Source: Cecembia sp.
Lineage (GTDB): Bacteria > Bacteroidota > Bacteroidia > Cytophagales > Cyclobacteriaceae
DNA: 64,000 nt
Direction: 5' to 3'
Assembly: GCF_007126775.1 (NCBI RefSeq)
Contig: NZ_SLAP01000001.1
Coordinates: 1-64,000 of the forward strand
Below the pieces are notes generated by a model, which saw only the letters and a program-made list of their open reading frames with translations, was not told the origin of the DNA and did not search any database. The number at the start of each line of letters is the position of its first letter. Positions within the stretch are counted from its first letter, which is position 1. Below, piece by piece: positions 18,216 to 27,681 of the stretch. The position numbers and the translations under genes are program-made.

Positions 18216-18464
18216 TTAAGCAACGGCAACATTGATGGCCTCTACCTTTACGATTTGAGGTATGTCTCTTTTGATGGCTTCTTCAACCCCTGCTTTTAAG
18301 GTCATGCTGGACATTGGACAAGAACTGCAGGTGCCAGTAAGTTCTAACTTCAACACCATGTCCTCAGTTAATTCAACAACCTTCACATTTCCACCATCTG
18401 CTTCCAAATAAGGTCTGATACTATTCAAAGCCTTTTCTACTTTTTCAATCAATTCTGTATTCAT
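18216..18464 (-). CDS. NifU-domain iron-sulfur scaffold protein
   Basis: The ATG at 18464 gives an 82-residue protein (MNTELIEKVEKALNSIRPYL) that fits the NifU C-terminal family; earlier in-frame codons would lie within mrp. Key elements are LEADGGNVKVVEL and the cluster-binding C-x2-C in LTGTCSSCPMSSMTLK. Such proteins carry or deliver Fe-S clusters in the cytoplasm. It starts 11 bases after the mrp stop and is followed after 10 bases by the M43 protease, so the three are probably co-transcribed. Mrp plus NifU is a coherent pair for cluster delivery. Confidence 0.93.
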   Translation of the reverse strand: MNTELIEKVEKALNSIRPYLEADGGNVKVVELTEDMVLKLELTGTCSSCPMSSMTLKAGVEEAIKRDIPQIVKVEAINVAVA

Positions 18465-18474
18465 CTCAATTTTA

Positions 18475-19569
18475 TCAAATTCTGACTTGAACCACTTCTG
18501 TTTTTGTTGCTTCCGCATTTCTAATGGCTATTTGCCTGGCAACATTTTCTGCAAGGTTTGAAAAAGCATCCTGGGTTATCCCTTGCCTCAAAACAGCTGG
18601 ATACCCAATATCTCCACTTTCTCTAATAGACTGAACTATTGGTATTTCCCCCAAAAAGGGAACACCGAATTTTTCAGCCAATTTTTGTCCTCCTTCTTTG
18701 CCAAACAAATAATATTTGTTGTCAGGCAATTCTTCTGGGGTAAAATAAGCCATATTTTCCACAACACCTAAAACAGGTACGTTTATTTGAGGCTGTTTAA
18801 ACATACTGAGCCCTTTGGTAGCATCTGCCAGTGCTACTTTTTGAGGTGTGGTGACTATTACCGCACCTGTGACAGGAACGGTCTGTACCATGGTCAAATG
18901 GATATCCGAGGTGCCTGGAGGCAGGTCAATTAACAGGTAATCCAGCTCTCCCCATTCAACATCTCCAATAAACTGCTTGAGTGCAGAACTGGCCATTGGG
19001 CCTCTCCATACTACAGCAGAGTCAGCTGGGGTAAGAAAGCCTATAGACATTAGTTTTACTCCATATTGCTCTATGGGAATGATCACATTTTTTCCATCCA
19101 CTTGCTTTACGGAGGGTTGTTCCGCTTCTACATTAAACATGGTCGGTATGGAAGGACCTGAAATATCTGCATCAATCAAACCTACTTTCGCCCCTGTATT
19201 TGCCAATGCAACAGCAAGATTACTCGCTGTAGTCGATTTGCCGACACCACCTTTGCCCGAAGCAATGGCGATGATGTTTTTCACCAAAGGCAAAAGTGGC
19301 GCATTATCCCTTGCAGTGGTTACATTCGAAGTCATGAAAATATCAAGTTCAATATCCTCACCAAGAGCATTTTCCAACGCTTCGATACAATTATTTTTGA
19401 TGACTTCTTTGAGAGGACAGGCAGGCGTAGTTAACACAACCTTGAAACTGATTTTTTTTCCACTTATATCAAGCCCTTGAATCATTCCCAAAGTCACCAG
19501 ATCTTTTTTAAGGTCTGGATCTTCAACTGTGGCAAGGGCTTTTAGTACAACTTCTTTAGTAATCGACAT
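18475..19569 (-). CDS. mrp: Mrp/NBP35 (ApbC) family P-loop Fe-S carrier ATPase
   Basis: The 364-residue protein has an N-terminal MIP18/DUF59 domain (about 1-85, with LTTPACPLKE) and a deviant Walker A P-loop IASGKGGVGKSTTASNLA near residue 105, then LIDADISGPSIP and LIDLPPGTSDIHLT. These are the standard Mrp blocks. The paired C-x2-C that many Mrp/ApbC proteins carry after VENM is replaced by NMAYFTPEELPDNKYYLFG, a variant I believe common in Bacteroidota. It probably transfers Fe-S clusters with the NifU protein encoded next. The promoter region is shared with the divergent dnaG. Confidence 0.94.
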   Translation of the reverse strand: MSITKEVVLKALATVEDPDLKKDLVTLGMIQGLDISGKKISFKVVLTTPACPLKEVIKNNCIEALENALGEDIELDIFMTSNVTTARDNAPLLPLVKNIIAIASGKGGVGKSTTASNLAVALANTGAKVGLIDADISGPSIPTMFNVEAEQPSVKQVDGKNVIIPIEQYGVKLMSIGFLTPADSAVVWRGPMASSALKQFIGDVEWGELDYLLIDLPPGTSDIHLTMVQTVPVTGAVIVTTPQKVALADATKGLSMFKQPQINVPVLGVVENMAYFTPEELPDNKYYLFGKEGGQKLAEKFGVPFLGEIPIVQSIRESGDIGYPAVLRQGITQDAFSNLAENVARQIAIRNAEATKTEVVQVRI

Positions 19570-19715
19570 ATTTTCTTTTTAATTACCCGCAAATTAGTTT
19601 ACAAATGTGCTAATTTAAAAGACGGATGAAAACATTAAAGTATTAAAATATCAAACCTCTATTTTCATCAAATAGTTTCGTGAATAGTTTATCCTGTATT
19701 TGAAAGAATACTTTT

Positions 19716-19723
19716 TATCTTTG
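19716..19723 (+). promoter_or_regulatory. Candidate -7 box (TATCTTTG) of dnaG
   Basis: TATCTTTG matches TAnnTTTG and lies 18 bases before the dnaG ATG. A TTTG at 19699-19702 is closer than the usual spacing, so only the -7 element is well supported. Confidence 0.45.
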
Positions 19724-19741
19724 GAATCTAAGGAATTCAAC

Positions 19742-21679
19742 ATGGCGATTAGCAGAGCTACCACGGACAAAGTAAAGGACCGGGCAGACATTGAAGAAAT
19801 TGTAAGCGACTATTTACCCTTAAAGAAAAAAGGGCAAAATCTTTGGGCCTGTTGCCCATTTCACAACGAAAAATCACCTTCTTTTTCTGTTTCTCCGGCA
19901 AAACAAATATACAAGTGCTTTGGCTGCGGAAAGGCGGGAGATCCTATCCAGTTTGTGATGGATATTGAGGGAATAGGATTCAATGAAGCCATCCGTCAGT
20001 TGGCAGGAAAGTATGGTATTGAGATTGAGGAGGATCAAAATGTGACGCCAGAGGACATACAAGCCTACAATGAAAGGGAAAGCTTATACATTGTCCTCAA
20101 TTATGCCAAAGATTTTTTTGTGAACAACCTCCAAGTAGAGGAAGGAAAAACCATAGGTTTAAGTTATTTTAAGGAAAGAGGCTTTACTCAGGAAATCATA
20201 GAAAGATTTGAATTGGGATATGCCCTTGATGGTTGGGATTACCTCTTACAAGCCGCACAAGCATCCGGGCATTCTATCGAACTGCTGCTCAAAGCGGGAC
20301 TAATTCTTCAGAAAGAGGGAGATAGCACAAGATTTTATGACAGATTCAGAAGCAGGGTAACATTTACCATTCATAATCTTGGAGGTAAGCCGATTGGTTT
20401 TGGTGCCCGTTTGCTTACCCAGGATAAAAAACAACCCAAATACATCAACTCCCCGGAGACAGAAGTCTATCATAAAAGTGACATCCTCTATGGTATTTTT
20501 CAGGCAAAAAAATCAATAAGGGAAAAAGATAACTGCTACTTGGTTGAGGGGTATACCGATGTTATATCCCTCCATCTGGCAGGAATTGAAAATGTGGTAG
20601 CTTCCTCTGGAACTTCGCTTACAGAAAACCAGATCAAGTTAATCAAAAGGTTTTCTGATAATATTACCGTCTTGTATGATGGGGATGCTGCAGGAATCCG
20701 TGCCTCCCTTAGAGGAATTGACATGATTCTTGAAGGTGGCCTGAATGTAAAAGCAGTGGTCTTTCCTGAGGGCGAAGATCCAGACAGCTACGCTAGAAAA
20801 GTGGGTGCTGCCGCTTTCAGTGAATACCTGCAGGATAAAGCCCAGGATTTCATTTCTTTCAAGATCGGACTTTTTGCCGAAGAAGCTGCAAAGGATCCCA
20901 TCAAACAAGCGGATCTGATCAAACAGGTAGTTTCCAGCATTTCCAAAATACCAGATCCTGTAATAAGGACTGTTTATATCAGACAGTCTGCCACATTGCT
21001 CGAGGTGGATGAAGAGATCATTCAAACAGAGATCAATAAAATCTTTCTCAAATCCCAAAAAGACCGGCAATTCAAAGAGCAAAGAGAAAGTACAGCAACT
21101 TTTGTTGAAGATCTTTTACCGGTAAAAGAGGAAGCGGTCTCCCACAAAATGCTTATTGCAATTCAGGAACGTGAAATGCTCAGACTTTTGGTCAACTATG
21201 GATTCGAGATGGTTTCTGAAGAACTTCATGTATGCCAATACCTATTGCAGGAAATAGAGGAACTGGAATTTCAAACCCCTTTGTATACGAAAATTTTAAA
21301 TATTTATAAAAATGCCCTCTTGGAAGGTGTACTTCCACAGCCAGAATATTTTTTACAAAATGACGATGCAGAAATAAAAAAAGAGGTGATTCATATGATC
21401 ACAAGAAAATACGAACTGTCTACTTTATGGGAGAGTAGACATCAGATTTTTACCCATCATGAAGCAGATGATCTTGCCAAAACAGTATATGACAGCATTT
21501 TACACCTGAAGAAAAAAGTCATAAAGAATATGCTTGAAGAAGCCAAAACAAAAATCAAAGAGGCGGAAAGTGAAAAAGCAGATGAGGCGATTATCAATGA
21601 GCGTTTGTCTGTTTATATGGAACTAAAGAAATACCAAGTGGAGATCGATAGACAACTGGGGATTGTTATTAGTTTTTAA
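19742..21679 (+). CDS. dnaG: DNA primase
   Basis: The ATG at 19742 (MAISRATTDKVKDRADIEEI) is the family start; upstream in-frame codons from 19700 overlap the promoter. The 645-residue protein has a CHC2 zinc finger (Cys38-x2-His41, Cys59-x2-Cys62), the RNA-polymerase catalytic core with GFGARLL and KYINSPET, and a TOPRIM domain with LVEGYTDVIS and VLYDGDAAGIRASLRG holding the metal-binding acidic residues. The C-terminal third (about 440-645) is the DnaB-interacting region and is poorly conserved as expected. It synthesises primers for chromosome replication. It is not next to rpoD or rpsU here. Confidence 0.97.
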   Translation: MAISRATTDKVKDRADIEEIVSDYLPLKKKGQNLWACCPFHNEKSPSFSVSPAKQIYKCFGCGKAGDPIQFVMDIEGIGFNEAIRQLAGKYGIEIEEDQNVTPEDIQAYNERESLYIVLNYAKDFFVNNLQVEEGKTIGLSYFKERGFTQEIIERFELGYALDGWDYLLQAAQASGHSIELLLKAGLILQKEGDSTRFYDRFRSRVTFTIHNLGGKPIGFGARLLTQDKKQPKYINSPETEVYHKSDILYGIFQAKKSIREKDNCYLVEGYTDVISLHLAGIENVVASSGTSLTENQIKLIKRFSDNITVLYDGDAAGIRASLRGIDMILEGGLNVKAVVFPEGEDPDSYARKVGAAAFSEYLQDKAQDFISFKIGLFAEEAAKDPIKQADLIKQVVSSISKIPDPVIRTVYIRQSATLLEVDEEIIQTEINKIFLKSQKDRQFKEQRESTATFVEDLLPVKEEAVSHKMLIAIQEREMLRLLVNYGFEMVSEELHVCQYLLQEIEELEFQTPLYTKILNIYKNALLEGVLPQPEYFLQNDDAEIKKEVIHMITRKYELSTLWESRHQIFTHHEADDLAKTVYDSILHLKKKVIKNMLEEAKTKIKEAESEKADEAIINERLSVYMELKKYQVEIDRQLGIVISF

Positions 21680-21761
21680 CCAAACTTTCGTTGGTATTTA
21701 GCGGTTAAACTCAAGAAAGGTGATAATTTTACATCGATAAAACCCAAGTATTGAAAATATA

Positions 21762-22979
21762 ATGTCAAAAGAATTTAAGCTTGATCCAATAGAGGATGCT
21801 ATAGAAGCGATAAAAAATGGAGAAGTGATCGTTGTTGTAGATGATGAGGACAGGGAAAATGAAGGTGATTTTGTGTGTGCTGCAGAAAAAGTTACTCCTG
21901 AGATTATCAATTTTATGGCAACCCACGGTAGGGGACTGATCTGTGCACCTTTAATTGAGGATCGTTGCGAGCAATTGGGTTTGGAATTAATGGTCGGTCA
22001 TAATACCGCAGCTTACGAAACTCCTTTCACAGTTTCAGTAGATCTCATTGGTCATGGATGTACTACAGGTATTTCTGCCAGTGATCGGGCAAAGACCATC
22101 AGGGCCCTTGTGGATGACAGTATCCATCCGGATGAACTAGGTAAGCCTGGACATATTTTCCCGTTAAAAGCCAAGAGAGGAGGAGTACTGAGAAGAGCTG
22201 GACATACAGAGGCAGCCATAGATTTTTCCAGACTGGCAGGCCTATCACCTGCAGGTGTATTGGTTGAGATCATGAACGAAGATGGAACAATGGCCAGGCT
22301 TCCTGACCTTGTCAAAGTAGCAGAAAGATTTCGGCTGAAATTGGTTTCCATCAAAGATTTAATAGCTTACCGTTTAAAAAATGAATCTCTGATTAAAAGG
22401 GAAATAGGAGTCGAAATGCCTACTGTTTGGGGAAATTTTGATTTGATAGCCTTCAGGCAGACGAATACAAATGAACTTCATTTGGCCCTAATCAAAGGTT
22501 CCTGGGAAGCAGATGAACCTGTTTTGGTAAGGGTTCATTCTTCTTGCATAACAGGCGATATATTCGGTTCTTGTAGGTGTGATTGTGGCCCCCAATTGCA
22601 TAAGGCCATGGAAATCGTAGAACATGGAGGCAAAGGAGTGGTTCTTTATATGAATCAGGAAGGAAGGGGAATAGGTTTGATCAATAAACTCAAAGCATAC
22701 AAACTTCAGGAACAGGGTATGGATACGGTTCAGGCGAATCTGGCCTTGGGTCTCCCTATGGATAAAAGAGATTATGGGGTAGGAGCCCAAATTTTGAGGG
22801 ACCTGGGTGTAAGTAAAATCAGATTGATTTCCAATAACCCCACCAAGCGTGTTGGACTTTTAGGCTATGGGCTGGAAATCGTTGAGCAAATCCCTATAGA
22901 GATTTCGCCAAATCCGCATAATGAAAAGTACCTCATGACCAAAAGGGATAAGATGGGTCACGATATTTTAAAGAAGTAA
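21762..22979 (+). CDS. ribBA: Bifunctional DHBP synthase / GTP cyclohydrolase II
   Basis: This is a 405-residue riboflavin-pathway fusion. Residues 1-205 are 3,4-dihydroxy-2-butanone-4-phosphate synthase ([33 protein letters not shown]), which uses ribulose 5-phosphate. Residues about 210-405 are GTP cyclohydrolase II, with the zinc-binding [17 protein letters not shown] and the catalytic [11 protein letters not shown]. Both halves keep their catalytic motifs, so both should be active. No other riboflavin genes or FMN riboswitch are visible nearby. It begins 82 bases after dnaG on the same strand. Confidence 0.97.
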   Translation: MSKEFKLDPIEDAIEAIKNGEVIVVVDDEDRENEGDFVCAAEKVTPEIINFMATHGRGLICAPLIEDRCEQLGLELMVGHNTAAYETPFTVSVDLIGHGCTTGISASDRAKTIRALVDDSIHPDELGKPGHIFPLKAKRGGVLRRAGHTEAAIDFSRLAGLSPAGVLVEIMNEDGTMARLPDLVKVAERFRLKLVSIKDLIAYRLKNESLIKREIGVEMPTVWGNFDLIAFRQTNTNELHLALIKGSWEADEPVLVRVHSSCITGDIFGSCRCDCGPQLHKAMEIVEHGGKGVVLYMNQEGRGIGLINKLKAYKLQEQGMDTVQANLALGLPMDKRDYGVGAQILRDLGVSKIRLISNNPTKRVGLLGYGLEIVEQIPIEISPNPHNEKYLMTKRDKMGHDILKK

Positions 22980-23091
22980 ACAATCAAATACAATTAATTG
23001 GAGTTCTTCTGCAAGAATATTTGGAACAAATCAACCAAATTATAAAAAAATTCGTTATCATGTGTAAGGATGAAGACTAACGATTTTGATT

Positions 23092-23724
23092 ATGAGAGCC
23101 CTATTTAGCATATTAATATTTACCTTCTTTCTTGGAAATGTAAATGGCCAGGGAAGTCAGTTTCCCTCTCAGGTTTGGCACAAAGGCCAAATTGTTGCAG
23201 AAAATGGTCAGGTCCATCAAGGCTTGGTGAAATATGACCTGGAGAATAATGTGGTTCAATTTCAGGATGTGGGCATCAAGACTTTTGGGGCTTCCAATGT
23301 GAGACAATTTGAAATATTCGACGAAGTTTATGGAGGTATAAGGACATTTTATACCCTACCTTACTCCACTACAGGCGACTATGAAACGCCCATGTTTTTT
23401 GAAATTCTGACCGAAGGCAACGAAATTGTACTTTTATGCAGAGAACAAATTGTAATTGATAACAGAGGGATGGGCATGGGTGCAATGGGAATGAATCCCT
23501 TATGGGGACCGCCGATGGGAGGAGGAGCATATAAATTAGCTTTTAATTATTATTTTATCAAAGACGGAAGATTGCAGCGGTATTCTCTCAAAAAAAGAGA
23601 ACTTTTGGACATATTGGGTGATAGATCTGATGAAATTCAATTGTTCATGAGAAAGAACAGGCTTTCGCATGATAAAAGAGGAGATTTACTTAGAATAACA
23701 GCATATTATAATCAAATAAAGTAA
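23092..23724 (+). CDS. Hypothetical secreted protein with a Gly/Met-rich loop
   Basis: I start at the ATG at 23092 (MRALFSILIFTFFLGNVNGQ), which yields a clear signal peptide; an upstream TTG at 23086 adds two residues. The mature part is about 190 residues, mostly beta-type, with GQIVAENGQVHQGLVKYDLE, a motif that recurs in uncharacterised Bacteroidota envelope proteins. A Gly/Met-rich loop (GMGMGAMGMNPLWGPPMGGG) sits in the middle. The C-terminus is charged (LFMRKNRLSHDKRGDLL). I do not recognise a function. It ends five bases before surE and is likely co-transcribed with it. Confidence 0.8.
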   Translation: MRALFSILIFTFFLGNVNGQGSQFPSQVWHKGQIVAENGQVHQGLVKYDLENNVVQFQDVGIKTFGASNVRQFEIFDEVYGGIRTFYTLPYSTTGDYETPMFFEILTEGNEIVLLCREQIVIDNRGMGMGAMGMNPLWGPPMGGGAYKLAFNYYFIKDGRLQRYSLKKRELLDILGDRSDEIQLFMRKNRLSHDKRGDLLRITAYYNQIK

Positions 23725-23729
23725 TTTTT

Positions 23730-24512
23730 ATGTCAGATAAACCATTGATTTTGGTTTCAAACGATGATGGGATTACATCAAAAGGCATCAGGGTATTGGT
23801 CAACGTTATGAAAAAACTGGGAGATGTAGTTGTAGTAGCTCCCGATAGCCCTCAGTCAGGAATGGGGCATGCCATCACCATAGGAGAAACACTTCGTCTT
23901 TATGAAGAAGATATTTTTGAAGATGTAAAGGCGTACAAGTCCAGTGGCACACCGGCAGACTGTGTGAAACTTGCCAAACATTATGTCCTCAAAGACCGGA
24001 AACCAGATTTAATTGTTTCCGGAATCAACCATGGGAGCAATACCTCTATATCAGTACTTTATTCCGGGACAATGTCTGCAGCCATAGAAGGTGCCTTGGA
24101 AGGTTATCCTTCTATAGGATTCAGCCTTTGCGATTATTCTTCAAAAGCAGATTTCAGTCATACGGAAGATTATGTTTATAAGATTGCCAAACAGGTTTTG
24201 GACAATGGGATGGCAAAAGGAGTTGCTTTAAATGTCAACTTTCCCCCCAAAAGAAATGAGTCCATCAGAGGTGTTAAAGTTTGCAGGCAGGCACATGCCA
24301 AATGGCAGGAAGAATTTTCTGAGCGCTTTGATCCCAACGGTAGAAAATATTTTTGGATGGCCGGTAATTTTGTGAATTTTGATAAAGGTGAAGACAATGA
24401 CGAATGGGCAATAGCCAACAATTTTGTCTCGATCGTTCCTTGTCAATATGACTTAACAGCCCATCACGCGATCAATCAAATCAATGAGGAATGGGATTGG
24501 AATGACCTTTAA
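23730..24512 (+). CDS. surE: 5'/3'-nucleotidase SurE
   Basis: The 260-residue protein has the SurE metal site VSNDDGITSKGI near the N-terminus (Asp-Asp), PDSPQSGMGHAIT (Ser ligand) and SGINHGSNTSISVLYSGT (Asn ligand), the full catalytic set. SurE dephosphorylates nucleoside monophosphates and polyphosphate and is linked to stationary-phase survival. Length matches the family (about 250-265). It directly follows the hypothetical secreted protein gene and is followed by a good terminator at 24528. Confidence 0.96.
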   Translation: MSDKPLILVSNDDGITSKGIRVLVNVMKKLGDVVVVAPDSPQSGMGHAITIGETLRLYEEDIFEDVKAYKSSGTPADCVKLAKHYVLKDRKPDLIVSGINHGSNTSISVLYSGTMSAAIEGALEGYPSIGFSLCDYSSKADFSHTEDYVYKIAKQVLDNGMAKGVALNVNFPPKRNESIRGVKVCRQAHAKWQEEFSERFDPNGRKYFWMAGNFVNFDKGEDNDEWAIANNFVSIVPCQYDLTAHHAINQINEEWDWNDL

Positions 24513-24527
24513 AAATTGACTTATTTT

Positions 24528-24556
24528 AAGGCAGGTTGGATGACCTGCCTTTCTTC
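24528..24556 (+). terminator. Terminator after surE
   Basis: AAGGCAGGT (24528-24536) and ACCTGCCTT (24543-24551) form a 9-base stem with a six-base loop followed by TCTTCTT. The remaining bases up to 24756 are AT-rich with no gene seen. Confidence 0.8.
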
Positions 24557-24756
24557 TTAAAAGAAATATTTATAGAAAAATTTGAATTTTTTTTTAGTTT
24601 TTGATTAGATTTATGACGCCATAATTATTGTGTAATCCTGTGATATACAGTAATTTACTTATTTCCATGAGGAAAAACATTTATTTGTTTTTGTTCTACT
24701 TTATTTTGTATTGCTATCTCAGAATTTGAGTTTAGTAAAATAGATTTTCGTTTGAT

Positions 24757-26733
24757 ATGCGCAAAGTTTTATTTTTAATGATAGTGCTTCAACTTTTTAA
24801 TTTTGACTTGAAGGGTCAAATTGAAAATGAATTGGATAGTTTAATGATTTATTTGGAAGATGTAGAACCAAAAGAAAGGGGATTGGTCCTTAACAGATTT
24901 TCATTTTTACTGAGGGAAAAGAACATCACTCAAGCCTTTGAATTTGCCAATGAAGCTGAAAAAATCGGGATAGCCATCAATGACTCTTTAATTATGGCCC
25001 ATGCCAAGGAAAATCTGGGATGGATCTATTACAGGTCAGGTGTTTGGGATAAGGCATTTAGGTACTCAAGAGACGCATATACCATCAGCTATCAGATCAA
25101 AGATAATAAGGGATTGGCCATGGCCATGAATAATTTGGGTGTAATTTATTACAAACAAAAAAATTATGAGGAAGCTATCAAGAAATTTAAGGGAGCTTAT
25201 TCCATAGGGCTTCAACTTGAGGATCCTTTCATCATGGTCAGAAGTCTTAATAATGCAGCCATAAATTTCTTATCAGCCGTAGAACCCGATTCCGCATACT
25301 ACTATGCCTACAAAGCACTTAAAATAAATAATGAATTCAATACAATCTACTTTAATAGTTTCACGTATCGGGTAATCGGCGATATTCAGCTAGCCAAAAA
25401 TCAATATGAAGAAGCCATTGATACGTATAATTTCGCCCAACACACGGCAACTCACCACATGCTGGAGTCTTTTGAAGCATCTATTCTCCAAAGAATGGGA
25501 AATGCATATAGGCTTTCGGGTAACTTAGGAAAAAGCATAGAATTGTTGGAAAAAGGGAAAGATATCGCATTGGAAAAAAACTTTCAGGATGAGTTGATTT
25601 ATTTTTATAAGTACTTGGCTATGGCATATGAACAAGTCGGTAAATTAGACCTCGCCTACTTCAATCAAATGGCCTATAACAGGTTAAGTGAAATACTTGA
25701 AGAGCGTATCAACAAAGATAGACTTGCCTTGGTGTCAGCTACATTTGAAGTTGAAAAAAACGATGCGGAAATCCGTTACTTAAGAGCAGAAAATGATTAC
25801 CAGGAATTGCAACTGAAAAACTTTAAAACATACAATTTCTTATTTACAATTGGTACTATATTTTTAGCAGTACTGTTCGTCTGGCTATGGTCCATGCATA
25901 AAAAAACAAAAGCCATCAATATTGAGCTTTATATGAATCAGGTAAAAATAGAGGAACAAAAGGCTGAGCTGGAAAAGCACTCTAAAAACCTGAATGAGTC
26001 TAACCGACTAAAGGACAGGTTGTTTTCAATATTGGGACATGATCTCAAGACGCCTGTTTCCCAGCTTCAAGGCGTTTTGGGCTTGCTTCATGATAATAAC
26101 CTGAGTAAAGAAGAGTTTTATGAACTTACAGCCACGCTTAAAAGAAATGTTGATGGGCTTTTTGTCACTTTGGATAATATCCTGAGTTGGTCAAGGGCTC
26201 AAATGGAAGGTTTCAAAGTTCAATTAAGACCAACTGATAGTCTTCAGATTATCAGGGAATGTATAGAACTACTCCAACAGCATGCTGAGGGAAAAGGGAT
26301 TACTTTCCACATTGATGTGAACCAGGAAATAAAGCTTTGGGTTGATACGGATCTGCTGCAAATCATTCTAAGGAACCTGATCGGAAATGCAGTCAAATAT
26401 TCCAGAAAGAATTCAGAAATTAAAATTGAAGCCAGCGAAGAAGGAGATTTTGTAAAGTTATCCATCTCTGATCAAGGAATAGGAATTTCAAAGGAAAAGC
26501 TTGAACAAATCAAAAATCAGAAATTCTCTCTTTTGGATTCAAGTACTGGAACTGACAATGAAAGGGGAACAGGCCTGGGTATCAATCTTTGTAAAGAATT
26601 TACACGCCTGATGGGAGGAGCAATTGAGTTTGAAAGTAAACGTAATGTGGGCACAAAGGTATCCCTTAAATTTAGGCGTGTTAGGGTTTTATCAAATTCA
26701 CAAAATTCTCCTCAACAAAAACATTTGGTTTAA
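24757..26733 (+). CDS. TPR-repeat sensor histidine kinase
   Basis: This 658-residue protein has a signal peptide (MRKVLFLMIVLQLFNFDLKG), a periplasmic array of tetratricopeptide repeats (about 30-330, for example AMNNLGVIYYKQKNYEEAIK), a membrane segment near 360-380, a short coiled coil, then HisKA and HATPase domains. The phospho-acceptor is His428 in LFSILGHDLKTPVSQ. The ATP lid carries RNLIGNAVKYS (N box), ISDQGIGIS (G1) and GTGLGINLCKE (G2). No response regulator is adjacent, so it is an orphan kinase whose partner is elsewhere. Its last 53 bases overlap the 3' end of the convergent gene at 26681-27559. Confidence 0.95.
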   Translation: MRKVLFLMIVLQLFNFDLKGQIENELDSLMIYLEDVEPKERGLVLNRFSFLLREKNITQAFEFANEAEKIGIAINDSLIMAHAKENLGWIYYRSGVWDKAFRYSRDAYTISYQIKDNKGLAMAMNNLGVIYYKQKNYEEAIKKFKGAYSIGLQLEDPFIMVRSLNNAAINFLSAVEPDSAYYYAYKALKINNEFNTIYFNSFTYRVIGDIQLAKNQYEEAIDTYNFAQHTATHHMLESFEASILQRMGNAYRLSGNLGKSIELLEKGKDIALEKNFQDELIYFYKYLAMAYEQVGKLDLAYFNQMAYNRLSEILEERINKDRLALVSATFEVEKNDAEIRYLRAENDYQELQLKNFKTYNFLFTIGTIFLAVLFVWLWSMHKKTKAINIELYMNQVKIEEQKAELEKHSKNLNESNRLKDRLFSILGHDLKTPVSQLQGVLGLLHDNNLSKEEFYELTATLKRNVDGLFVTLDNILSWSRAQMEGFKVQLRPTDSLQIIRECIELLQQHAEGKGITFHIDVNQEIKLWVDTDLLQIILRNLIGNAVKYSRKNSEIKIEASEEGDFVKLSISDQGIGISKEKLEQIKNQKFSLLDSSTGTDNERGTGLGINLCKEFTRLMGGAIEFESKRNVGTKVSLKFRRVRVLSNSQNSPQQKHLV

Positions 26734-27559
26734 ATTCCATGCGCTCAATGATTTTCAAGTCTACCAAATTATGGAATACATTCGCTAATTCTTCTTCTCC
26801 CATGGAGCTGTCTTCTGCCCAAAAAGTATCTTTCAGCCATGATTTCAGATCCTCGGGTTTTTGTGCGTAAAAAGTAGCCATCTCCTCTAAAATACCTTCT
26901 GTTCTTTTGATTATTCCTGCTTTTTGATAGACTTTATCCCTTAGCTCTGGTAAGACTTTCGCATATTTTTCCATCGCCTTTTTGGAAGCCACAATCACAA
27001 AGCACGGCCAGGGTGTTGGTATTTCATCGATTCTTTTGAAGAGACCTGCATCTACCAATGGTTTGGTGGTAAATTTTTCCCATAAAAAAAGTTTGGGTCC
27101 GGAAGACTCAAATGATTTTTTTGCCCCTTCCAAATCACCTATTTCTTCAAAAATAAGTGAGGATAAATCCCAATTTTCCCTTTTGGCCAATAGGTAAGCC
27201 ATTAGATGTGAGCCAGAACCAAACCTACTGATCAAGAATGGAACATTTTGAAGAGAATTCAGCTTGGTTTCCATGCACTTTCCAGATAAATGAACCCCCC
27301 ATATTAAGGGGCTTTTAACATACCAGCCAATGATTCTACCCGGATTCCCCTCAACCTTATCTTTGATAAAGCTTTCGGTAAGTGTAATAGCCAAATCTGT
27401 CTCTTCTTCCCGGATAGCTTTGTTCATGGCACCAGAACCTTTGGATTCATTTTTCCATACCAGTTCAATACCAGCAGACAAAAACGGCTGTTCCGCAATC
27501 ACTTTAAGCCAGGGAAAATTGAAATGCTCAGGTACTCCTGTAATGATTAATTGTTCCAT
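26681..27559 (-). CDS. Periplasmic-binding-protein-like protein lacking a signal peptide
   Basis: The 292-residue protein starts MEQLIITGVPEHFNFPWLKV and has the bilobal type 2 binding-protein layout (AIREEETDLAITLTESFIKD, FLISRFGSGSHLMAYLLA, PWPCFVIVASKKAMEKYAK), as in ABC-type thiamine or alkanesulfonate binding proteins. There is no signal peptide or lipobox, so it should stay in the cytoplasm, and no ABC permease or ATPase is adjacent. Proteins of this kind in Bacteroidota are generally annotated only as substrate-binding domain proteins. It could be a ligand sensor or an enzyme built on this fold. It is convergent with and overlaps the histidine kinase gene. Confidence 0.8.
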   Translation of the reverse strand: MEQLIITGVPEHFNFPWLKVIAEQPFLSAGIELVWKNESKGSGAMNKAIREEETDLAITLTESFIKDKVEGNPGRIIGWYVKSPLIWGVHLSGKCMETKLNSLQNVPFLISRFGSGSHLMAYLLAKRENWDLSSLIFEEIGDLEGAKKSFESSGPKLFLWEKFTTKPLVDAGLFKRIDEIPTPWPCFVIVASKKAMEKYAKVLPELRDKVYQKAGIIKRTEGILEEMATFYAQKPEDLKSWLKDTFWAEDSSMGEEELANVFHNLVDLKIIERMEFKPNVFVEENFVNLIKP

Positions 27560-27681
27560 TTTTTAAATGATTGGGGTAGTGTCAAATTATTTTGTGAGCA
27601 ATTATGCTACAAAATTCGCGCATTCTGATTGATAGAATTTCAATTTTCAGCAAACTATTTTCAAAAACTTTTTATACTTAA

